Of a stretch of DNA of 64,000 bases, positions 1-6,191 are shown in pieces (the first letter of the stretch is position 1; each line of letters opens with the position of its first letter). The stretch is from Antarcticibacterium flavum. Its GTDB lineage: Bacteria; Bacteroidota; Bacteroidia; Flavobacteriales; Flavobacteriaceae. A model generated the notes under the pieces. The model saw nothing but the letters and a program-made list of their open reading frames with translations, had not been told where the DNA came from and did not search any database. The translations under genes and the position numbers were made by a program. The stretch is from positions 806,001 to 870,000 of the forward strand of contig NZ_CP040812.1 in the NCBI RefSeq assembly GCF_006159205.1. Direction: 5' to 3'.

Positions 1-114
1 TAGTACGATCTCAAGGAAAGAGATTTTTAACACCCACTTGATTGTGCCAGCGGCACGACCGATAAGGTAGCCCCGGAATTTATTCCGGGGAATCAACGCA
101 CACACTGTATTTAG

Positions 115-192
115 TGCCGTAGGTACGACCGATATATTTTTAAGGAGAATATATCATCAGCTACCGGTTTCAAATCGGCCATACCTACGGCA
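115..192. repeat. Long inverted repeat, unit 1
   Basis: The outer arms TGCCGTAGGTA and TACCTACGGCA are perfect reverse complements. Inner arms ACCGAT and ATCGG follow, leaving a variable AT-rich centre. It would fold as a long hairpin on either strand. Confidence 0.85.
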
Positions 193-380
193 TTTTTATC
201 CAGTCGTATTTATTATACCCGGGGTTGAAACCCCGGGCTACAAAATGGATCAGGCCTAACGGCATTTTATTACGAATTCCAAAAAGGAATCTTTTGCATT
301 CAACCCAAAGTGCCAGCGGCATGACCGATAAGGTAGCCCCGGAATTTATTCCGGGGAATCAACACACATAAAGTATTTAG

Positions 381-458
381 TGCCGTAGGTACAACCGATA
401 TATTTTTAAGGAGAATATATCATCAGCTACCGGTTTTAAATCGGCCATACCTACGGCA
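381..458. repeat. Long inverted repeat, unit 2
   Basis: Same arms as the copy at 115-192 (TGCCGTAGGTA / TACCTACGGCA). It has near-identical loop sequence, differing by a few substitutions. Confidence 0.85.
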
Positions 459-647
459 TTATTATCTGTGTGTATTCATTATACCCGGGGTTCAAACCCC
501 GGGCTACGAAATGGATCATGACTAACGGGATTTTAATACGATCTCAAGGAAAGAGATTTTTAACACCCACTTGATAGTGCCAGCGGCACGACCGATAATG
601 TAACCCCGGAATTTATTCCGGGGAATCAACGCACACACTGTATTTAG

Positions 648-725
648 TGCCGTAGGTACGACCGATATAATAAAAGATGGAATATTTCAACAGTTACCGG
701 TTTTTTAATCGGCCATACCTACGGC
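648..725. repeat. Long inverted repeat, unit 3
   Basis: The outer arms are conserved (TGCCGTAGGTA / TACCTACGGC) but the loop differs from units 1 and 2. Stem conservation with loop drift suggests that the hairpin itself is maintained. Confidence 0.8.
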
Positions 726-751
726 TAGCATCCAGATTCTTTATATGTCCT

Positions 752-786
752 GGTTCTTGTCTCTTGTCTCTTGTCTCTTGGTTCTT
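752..786 (-). repeat. Heptamer array, five units (locus A)
   Basis: Five contiguous 7-bp units. On the minus strand they read AAGAACC, three AAGAGAC, AAGAACC. The array lies about 20 bp beyond the stop codon of the minus-strand ferredoxin gene. The same AAGAGAC/AAGAACC units recur at 22373-22440, over 21 kb away. Confidence 0.85.
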
Positions 787-807
787 ACCTGTAACAGACG
801 CTTTATT

Positions 808-1038
808 CTAAATCTCCCTCACCGAAATAATATTCACAGGACAGGCCTTTGCGGCAGCTTCAGCATTTTCGGCAATAGAATGATCTGGGGATTTCAGGGT
901 GTGGAATCCTTTTTTGTTTATGGCCTTCAGCAAAACGCTTTTCCCATCTTTTTTGGACATTTGGAACTGCTCCGGGGCAAGTTCCACGCAGTAATTACAT
1001 CCAATACATTTTTCCCTTTGCAGGGTCACCACCACCAT
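808..1038 (-). CDS. 4Fe-4S ferredoxin
   Basis: A 76-residue single-cluster ferredoxin, expected to be a cytosolic one-electron carrier. Cys11, Cys14 and Cys17 form CxxCxxC, and Cys66 is followed by Pro (ACP), which completes four ligands for one [4Fe-4S] cluster. Its start codon shares a base with the stop codon of the upstream U32 peptidase family gene, so the two are almost certainly co-transcribed and translationally coupled. This suggests it serves that Fe-S enzyme in tRNA hydroxylation, which is inference from context. A heptamer repeat array follows the gene. Confidence 0.88.
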   Translation of the reverse strand: MVVVTLQREKCIGCNYCVELAPEQFQMSKKDGKSVLLKAINKKGFHTLKSPDHSIAENAEAAAKACPVNIISVREI

Positions 1039-2282
1039 TAGGCCTCCACTATTTTGTATAGTTTATCACTCATCCTAACCCTGAATGGCAGCTTAATAGT
1101 ACAGCTGTCTCCCTTAGCTGCCCTTTCTATCTCTTTATCATTAACGAGCATTTCCTGAAGTACCACTTCCTGCGCTCCTGTACTGGGACCGGTCACCAGG
1201 ATCCTATCCCCTATTTTAATATCATAGGCTTCGATCTTGAATTCGGCTATTTTAGCCTTCGGAAAGTAATGAACTCCTTTGCCCACGTACACCTTTTTTT
1301 GAGTGGCCTGCGAACCTGAAGTTTTGCTCCATTCTCCCAATTTTTGCCCCAGATAATAACCACTCCAGAATCCACGGTTGTAGACGGTGCTTAGCTGCTC
1401 CATCCATTTATCAACTTTTTCTTCTGAAAAAGTACCGTCCTCAAGAGCATCTATAGCTTCACGATAAGCTTTTGTCACCGTGGCAACATATTCGGGCGCA
1501 CGGCCGCGGCCTTCTATCTTTAACACCTGTATCCCGGCTTCCTTTACCTCATCCAGGAAGTTGATGGTGCAAAGGTCCTTAGGGGACATCATATATTCAT
1601 TATCGATCTCGATCTCAAAACCTGATTCCTGATCGATCACCGTATATTTCTTTCGGCAATTTTGTTTACAAGCTCCCCTGTTGGCTGAAGAATTGTGCGA
1701 ATGCAAACTAAGATAACATTTACCGGAAACCGCCATACATAAAGCACCATGGCCAAATATCTCGATTTCGACCAGCTTTCCGGAGGGGCCGGTGATGTTC
1801 TCTTTTTTTATCTGTTCTGTGATCTTCTTTACCTGCCGAAGACTCAGCTCTCTTGAGAGGACCATAGTTTCAGCAAAGAGGCTGTAGAATTTTACAGTTT
1901 CGATATTGGTGATATTCAACTGAGTAGAAATATGTACATCCATTCCAATTCCGCGAGCCGATGCGATCACTGCCTGGTCTGATGCTATCACTGCTGTAAT
2001 TCCTGCCTCCTTCGCTTTATTAAGAAGGGTCTTAATTAAAGATAGATCGTGATCGTAGATGATGGTATTTAAAGTTAGATATGTTCGCACATTCTTTGCT
2101 TCGCACCTCTTAACGATCTCCGGCAGGTCGTCCATAGTAAAATTGATGGATGCCCGGGCGCGCATATTAAGCTGTTCCACCCCAAAATAAACTGAATCTG
2201 CCCCGTTATCAAGGGCCGCCTGCAGGCTTTCAAAATTACCCGCAGGAGCCATAAGCTCCATTTTTCCAGCTTTAGTTGTCAT
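1038..2282 (-). CDS. trhP: U32 family tRNA uridine hydroxylation protein (TrhP-like)
   Basis: A 414-residue member of the peptidase U32 family. Its characterised E. coli relative TrhP (YegQ) makes 5-hydroxyuridine at tRNA position 34, using prephenate and an Fe-S cluster. The N-terminus carries the family hallmark ELMAPAGNFESL followed by GADSVYFG. Around residues 178-210 the sequence has the U32 cysteine signature: CMAVSGKC, a Ser/Asn-rich stretch, then NRGACKQNCR. This gives the four cluster-binding cysteines. Length fits TrhP rather than the shorter UbiU/UbiV. A ferredoxin gene follows with a one-base overlap. A divergent gene starts at 2411, and the spacer holds an FNR-like box that could affect both. 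TrhP versus a close U32 paralogue is not certain. Confidence 0.85.
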   Translation of the reverse strand: MTTKAGKMELMAPAGNFESLQAALDNGADSVYFGVEQLNMRARASINFTMDDLPEIVKRCEAKNVRTYLTLNTIIYDHDLSLIKTLLNKAKEAGITAVIASDQAVIASARGIGMDVHISTQLNITNIETVKFYSLFAETMVLSRELSLRQVKKITEQIKKENITGPSGKLVEIEIFGHGALCMAVSGKCYLSLHSHNSSANRGACKQNCRKKYTVIDQESGFEIEIDNEYMMSPKDLCTINFLDEVKEAGIQVLKIEGRGRAPEYVATVTKAYREAIDALEDGTFSEEKVDKWMEQLSTVYNRGFWSGYYLGQKLGEWSKTSGSQATQKKVYVGKGVHYFPKAKIAEFKIEAYDIKIGDRILVTGPSTGAQEVVLQEMLVNDKEIERAAKGDSCTIKLPFRVRMSDKLYKIVEA

Positions 2283-2343
2283 AAAAGTCTTCTCTTTCCA
2301 ATAAAAAACGCTGCGAAATAAGGAAATTCGTAAGAACTAAAAT

Positions 2344-2387
2344 GTGACCAGAGTCATAATTTCCCGTATTTCTACCTACTTACTTTG
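2344..2387 (+). promoter_or_regulatory. FNR/CRP-like box plus -7 element for the hemerythrin gene
   Basis: The palindrome GTGACCAGAGTCAT (2344-2357) is centred 29.5 bp before TTACTTTG (2380-2387). That octamer is one mismatch from TAnnTTTG. The same geometry occurs at five other promoters in the window. The gene starts at 2411. Confidence 0.6.
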
Positions 2388-2410
2388 TAGCCTTAATTTA
2401 AAACCCCGCT

Positions 2411-3379
2411 ATGAATTCAGCACCTGTTACTACCGACCTGGCACCGGGACATCCTGTCTCTATATATAATAAAGAAAAGGAGGTGATCCTTCAGCTATTC
2501 AACGAGATGAATGCTACAGATCCTGAAAAGGAATACCAGAAATTCTATAACATCTTTAATGAGCTTCAGAGTATAGAGCGGCGTTTTGAGCGAAAAGAAA
2601 ATCAGCTATTCCCTGTCCTTGAAAAACATGGCTGGAACGGACCCTCCAAAAATATGTGGTCTTTTCATGACACCATCCGGGAACAATTCCGCATCCTTCG
2701 TAAAAAGATCGAGGAAAGGGAATATGTAAAAATCGAGGAGGATCTTTCTTATTTAATTAGCAGCATATCAAGATTACTGCTTACAGAAGAGACTGTCCTT
2801 TTCCCTAATGCACTGGAAATCCTGAACGAAAAGGATTGGATAAATGTGCGAAAAGGAGAAGAAGAAATTGGCTGGATGTTAAAAGAGGAACCCAAAGCCT
2901 TTCCAAAGGAACCGGAATATATTCATCCATCGCAGGATCATACCAAAAGGGAATTATCCTTTTCCACAGAGAATACCAGCCATTATGAGGAAGGCTATAT
3001 GACCATAGACCAGGTGAACCTTTTACTTCGCACTATGCCGCTGGATATTACTTATGTAGATGAGAATGATAAAGTGATCTTTTATAACCGTGGGGAGGAA
3101 AGGGTATTTCCCAGAAGCGCAGGGATCATCGGCCGGGAAGTCAAATTTTGTCATCCTCCAAAAAGCGTGGGAACGGTCTTAAAGATACTGGAAGAGTTTC
3201 GTTTAGGTAATAAAAATGAAGCTTCCTTCTGGATAAATTTTAAAGGCAGGTTGATATACATACGTTACTTCGCAGTACGCGATGAGAACAAGGCCTATCG
3301 AGGGGTTATAGAAATGTCCCAGGACATAACCGATATTAAAAATATAGAGGGAGAAAAGCGCCTTCTGGATTGGGAATAA
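2411..3379 (+). CDS. Hemerythrin-like (HHE/DUF438) and PAS domain protein
   Basis: 322 residues. The N-terminal half (about 10-150) resembles the DUF438-associated hemerythrin region: a GHPVSIYNKEKE start, RKENQLFPVLEKHG, then SFHDTIREQF and a second helical pair ending in TEETVLFP. The His/Glu pattern suits a non-haem di-iron site that could bind O2 or NO. The C-terminal half (about 195-310) is a PAS domain: LDITYVDENDKVIFYN, then a conserved HPP motif and a GVIEMSQDIT tail. No output domain is present, so it may be a cytosolic sensor or carrier acting with a partner. The FNR-like promoter supports a role linked to oxygen or nitrosative stress. The exact ligand is unknown. Confidence 0.85.
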   Translation: MNSAPVTTDLAPGHPVSIYNKEKEVILQLFNEMNATDPEKEYQKFYNIFNELQSIERRFERKENQLFPVLEKHGWNGPSKNMWSFHDTIREQFRILRKKIEEREYVKIEEDLSYLISSISRLLLTEETVLFPNALEILNEKDWINVRKGEEEIGWMLKEEPKAFPKEPEYIHPSQDHTKRELSFSTENTSHYEEGYMTIDQVNLLLRTMPLDITYVDENDKVIFYNRGEERVFPRSAGIIGREVKFCHPPKSVGTVLKILEEFRLGNKNEASFWINFKGRLIYIRYFAVRDENKAYRGVIEMSQDITDIKNIEGEKRLLDWE

Positions 3380-3441
3380 AATAGGAAATCTTATCTTTAG
3401 GCTAGCCTGTATTAGGTGCCAAATTAAATAACAGCTTTACT

Positions 3442-4467
3442 ATGATCTTTATAGATAATGAAGGGATCAATGATCCACGTGTGAACCTCGCACTTGAAGA
3501 ATACGCCCTGCGCAATTTTGATTCAGGAACAGACTTTTTGTTATTCTATATCAATGAACCGTCCATCATTATTGGCCGCAACCAAAATACCCTGGAGGAG
3601 ATCAACCTGGATTATGTGGAGGAGAAAGGCTTGCACGTGGTAAGAAGAATGTCGGGCGGGGGTGCTGTGTATCACGATTTTGGGAACCTCAACTTCAGCT
3701 TTATTACAGATCACGATGTAAAGAGCCTTAACAATTTCAAAAAGTTCACCCAGCCGGTTATCAGTATTCTCAATGATATGAAGGTCCCTGCAGAGCTAAA
3801 AGGGAGGAATGATATTGTGGTAAATGACAGGAAGATCTCGGGGAACGCTCAATTTTCCACAGGAAAAAGAATGTTTAGTCACGGCACCTTATTACTGGAC
3901 AGTGAATTGGGAGAAGTTGCCAATGCACTGAATGTCAAAATGAGTAAGATCCAGTCTAAAGGACATAAATCTGTAAGAAGCAGGGTGGCCAACATTAGTG
4001 AATTCCTTGAGAAGAAACTGGATATTGAAGAATTTCGCTCACTTATACTTAAAGGGCTCTATGAACAAAGGGAAGATTTTGAAACCTACAGGTTAACTGA
4101 AGAAGAATGGAAAGGTGTACACCGGCTTAAGGAAGAAAAATACGGCACCTGGGACTGGAATTTTGGCAATTCTCCAAAATTTAATATCCAGCGTGTAAAA
4201 AGGTTTCCAATTGGGGAGATCGATCTTAGGATCTTCGTGGAAAAAGGAAAGATCACCTCTTTTAAGATTTATGGAGATTTCTTCGGAAAAGAGCCGGTTG
4301 AGACCCTGGAGAAACTATTTATTGGCGCCCGCTATGATAAACCGGAAATAGCAAGTCTGCTGGAACCTGTTATTATTGAGGACTATTTTGGCGCCCTTTC
4401 CAAGGAGGACTATCTTGAGCTGGTTTATGGCAATGACGGCGAACAGGACCTCCCCCCTATCTTTTGA
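3442..4467 (+). CDS. lplA: Lipoate-protein ligase A
   Basis: 341 residues, full length for LplA with its C-terminal accessory domain. It activates lipoate with ATP and attaches it to E2 and GcvH lipoyl domains in the cytosol. The catalytic domain shows RRMSGGGAVYHD (about 70-81) for lipoyl-AMP binding, followed by GNLNFSF. The catalytic lysine lies in GRNDIVVNDRKISGNAQ (about 122-138). The C-terminal region from about 250 matches the small accessory domain that many bacterial LplA proteins carry. It stands alone on the plus strand 62 bp after the hemerythrin/PAS gene. No terminator is visible between them, so partial co-transcription is possible. Confidence 0.95.
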   Translation: MIFIDNEGINDPRVNLALEEYALRNFDSGTDFLLFYINEPSIIIGRNQNTLEEINLDYVEEKGLHVVRRMSGGGAVYHDFGNLNFSFITDHDVKSLNNFKKFTQPVISILNDMKVPAELKGRNDIVVNDRKISGNAQFSTGKRMFSHGTLLLDSELGEVANALNVKMSKIQSKGHKSVRSRVANISEFLEKKLDIEEFRSLILKGLYEQREDFETYRLTEEEWKGVHRLKEEKYGTWDWNFGNSPKFNIQRVKRFPIGEIDLRIFVEKGKITSFKIYGDFFGKEPVETLEKLFIGARYDKPEIASLLEPVIIEDYFGALSKEDYLELVYGNDGEQDLPPIF

Positions 4468-4595
4468 AATTTATGATCATCAATAATAAGCTCCTACATC
4501 TCTCTTTTACAAGGTGTTAAACAAAAGTTAACATAAATAAAAAAATTGTTTAATAAGTATTTCTGAAATAGTTTAGTGTTCGTACCCCTGTATAC

Positions 4596-4610
4596 GGGAA
4601 AACCCCTACA
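4596..4610. promoter_or_regulatory. Candidate regulatory motif GGGAAAACCCCTACA, copy 1
   Basis: This 15-mer lies about 95 bp before the gene at 4704. Close relatives occur at 25846-25858 before MscS and at 34999-35013 before the DUF1059 gene. No binding protein is identified. Confidence 0.3.
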
Positions 4611-4703
4611 ATTCCCTTATAAAAAATGGTTCCCCCGCCATTGATTTAGTAACACCGGAAGGCCCTCCTGCAACCAGAGGAATTTCCTGATAAATAGAAA
4701 ACC

Positions 4704-4970
4704 ATGAAATACTTAATCAGATTACAAAGGGAGGGCTGGTATTTTGCCGGCTTTACAGGGGAGTCAAGATCGGCAAAAATCGGAAAGATCCAGGATGCCA
4801 GGATCTATAATTCAAAAAGAGAAGCAATGAATGACCTTACCCGTCTTGGGAATTACGGGCAGCGAATTATTGCTATCACTCAGCTTGGCAATATTAATAA
4901 CAACGGCCGGCCATCTGGGAATACAAACTTCCAGGGCAGGAAAGCAAAGGAAAGTGAAAGTCAGTATTAA
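4704..4970 (+). CDS. Hypothetical small protein, 88 aa
   Basis: I do not recognise the family. The protein is short and basic, and it starts MKYLIRLQREGWYF after a spacer with no other gene. There is no signal peptide or membrane segment. The N-terminal half looks like a small folded alpha/beta domain (IRLQREGWYFAGF...ARIYNSKREAMNDLTRLG). The C-terminal 25 residues are Asn/Gly/Ser-rich and probably disordered. A strong intrinsic terminator follows at 4994, so it forms a single-gene unit. The start is the only in-frame ATG of the N-terminal region. Confidence 0.65.
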   Translation: MKYLIRLQREGWYFAGFTGESRSAKIGKIQDARIYNSKREAMNDLTRLGNYGQRIIAITQLGNINNNGRPSGNTNFQGRKAKESESQY

Positions 4971-4993
4971 AAATCTGCATTTTCACAGTAACA

Positions 4994-5022
4994 AATCCGA
5001 AGATCTTCTTCGGATTTTTTTT
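4994..5022 (+). terminator. Rho-independent terminator
   Basis: Perfect 10-bp stem AATCCGAAGA/TCTTCGGATT with a 3-base loop and a run of T. It ends the transcript of the 88-residue gene. Confidence 0.9.
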
Positions 5023-5122
5023 ATGCATTAAAGTTCATAGTTCTCAAGGGAAAATATAGTTCCTGCAATAAGTTATGCATCTATTTTGCTATCTTTATGG
5101 AAACCAACCAATTTTAATAATC

Positions 5123-5719
5123 ATGAAACATCTATTCTTGTTTGCAGCCGTTATTCTTAGCTTTTCTGCCTGGGCACAAGATCAAAACAAAGGGATTCTA
5201 TCCTCTGAAATCCAGATAAAAACCGCCGTATTACCTTTACCTGAAGAGCAGCGGGAAACCGCTAAGGTGTATGGGTATGATCGTGACGGGAAGATGGTGG
5301 TCCTAAGGGAAGGCACAGGGAATATGGTGTGCCTGGCAGATGACCCTACCAGGGAAGGAATAAGTGTCTCCTGCTATTCCAAAAAGCTGGAACCATTTAT
5401 GGCAAGAGGAAGAGCTTTAAGTGCTGAGGGAAAAGGAGAAATGGAAAAAAGGGAGATCAGGCAGCGGGAAGCAGAGGAAGGTAAACTTGAATTACCGGAT
5501 GCTCCAAGTATGACTTACATTTTTAGCGGAACAGAAGACAATTACGATCGCGACACCGGAGAGCTCAAGGATGGAAGATTCCGCTATGTGATCTACATCC
5601 CTTATGCCACCACAGAGTCAACAGGACTGCCTGATAAACCTCACTACCCCGGGATGCCCTGGTTAATGGATCCCGGCACTCATCGTGCACATATTATGAT
5701 CACTCCTCCACAGGACTAA
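5123..5719 (+). CDS. Secreted hypothetical protein
   Basis: I take the start at 5123 because MKHLFLFAAVILSFSAWAQ is a clear Sec signal peptide with an AxA-like cleavage site. An upstream in-frame ATG at 5075 would bury it. The mature protein has about 180 residues, with a charged Glu/Arg-rich helix around 105-130 (GEMEKREIRQREAEEG). A beta-rich C-terminus includes DRDTGELKDGRFRYVIYIPYATTE and a Pro/His-rich end (MPWLMDPGTHRAHIMITPP). No catalytic motif is evident and no family is recognised. It probably acts in the periplasm or outside the cell. The heptamer array starts 3 bp after its stop codon. Confidence 0.7.
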   Translation: MKHLFLFAAVILSFSAWAQDQNKGILSSEIQIKTAVLPLPEEQRETAKVYGYDRDGKMVVLREGTGNMVCLADDPTREGISVSCYSKKLEPFMARGRALSAEGKGEMEKREIRQREAEEGKLELPDAPSMTYIFSGTEDNYDRDTGELKDGRFRYVIYIPYATTESTGLPDKPHYPGMPWLMDPGTHRAHIMITPPQD

Positions 5720-5722
5720 CGA

Positions 5723-5953
5723 GTTAGGAGTTAGACGTTAGACGTTAGACCTTAGACCTTAGACCTTAGACGTTAGACGTTAGACGTTAGACGTTAGACG
5801 TTAGACGTTAGACGTTAGACGTTAGACGTTAGACGTTAGACGTTAGACGTTAGACGTTAGACGTTAGACGTTAGACGTTAGACGTTAGACGTTAGACGTT
5901 AGACGTTAGACGTTAGACGTTAGACGTTAGACGTTAGACGTTAGACGTTAGAC
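5723..5953 (+). repeat. Array of 33 heptamers, mainly GTTAGAC
   Basis: It is exactly 33 units in one register: GTTAGGA, GTTAGAC x3, CTTAGAC x3, GTTAGAC x26. It begins 3 bp after a stop codon. Near-perfect identity implies recent expansion by slippage, so copy number is likely variable between isolates. Confidence 0.97.
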
Positions 5954-6025
5954 AAAATTAAATTTTCCCTGGCAGAAGTAACTTTTTGGTGGGGATTTTT
6001 TTGTTTTTATTTGGGATTGAGCTCT

Positions 6026-6053
6026 GTTTTCCGTTTTCCGTTTTCCGTTTACG
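6026..6053. repeat. Four heptamers GTTTTCC
   Basis: Three GTTTTCC units followed by GTTTACG. It lies between the two larger arrays and has the same 7-bp period. Confidence 0.85.
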
Positions 6054-6065
6054 GTGATTTTTTTT

Positions 6066-6191
6066 TTGGAATTTGGAATTTGGTGCTTGGAATTTAGTGC
6101 TTGGAATTTTTCTCTTTTCTCTTCTCTTGTTTCTTGTTTCTTGGCTCTTGTTTCTTGTTTCTTGTTTCTTGGCTCTTGTTTCTTGATTCTC
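6066..6191 (-). repeat. Array of 18 heptamers of several types
   Basis: 18 units are held in one register with no slip. Six are TTGGAAT-like, three are TTTTCTC-like and nine are GTTTCTT/GGCTCTT/GATTCTC. On the minus strand the last group reads AAGAAAC and AAGAGCC. The array ends on the stop codon of the minus-strand dnaE-like gene (stop 6190-6192). A short ORF through it gives a KKQET-type peptide and is not a gene. Confidence 0.93.

Larger units (their letters stand above)
4..728. repeat. Three tandem ~266-bp palindrome-rich units
   Basis: This stretch holds no credible gene. Three successive copies begin with TACG at 4, 271 and 537, so the period is 266-267 bp; the third is cut short near 728. 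Each copy contains, in order, a short GTGCCAGCGGCAC-like palindrome, a CCCCGGAATTTATTCCGGGG hairpin and a long inverted repeat with TGCCGTAGGTA arms. Copies 1 and 2 also carry a CCGGGGTT/AACCCCGG hairpin. The composition suggests REP/BIME-like extragenic palindromes. The transposase that usually accompanies such repeats (RAYT family) is not in the window, so that link is inference. Confidence 0.85.
5723..6191. mobile_element. Inverted pair of heptamer arrays without S23 gene (locus B)
   Basis: The whole gap between two convergent genes is built of 7-bp repeats. The left arm (5723-5953) reads GTTAGAC on the plus strand. The right arm (end of 6066-6191) reads AAGAAAC/AAGAGCC on the minus strand. 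The two arms therefore share the NNNAGAN/NNNAGCN layout in opposite orientation, as in the two S23-containing cassettes. The centre is about 70 bp of AT-rich DNA. I interpret it as an empty or decayed member of the same element family. The repeats are directly visible; mobility is inference. Confidence 0.45.

Noticed and set aside
745..1041. Plus-strand ORF opposite the ferredoxin gene
   Set aside because: Antisense shadow of the ferredoxin, which has a full CxxCxxC...CP motif on the minus strand.
5723..5953. CRISPR-like array
   Set aside because: Repeat unit is 7 bp with no spacers and no cas genes nearby.
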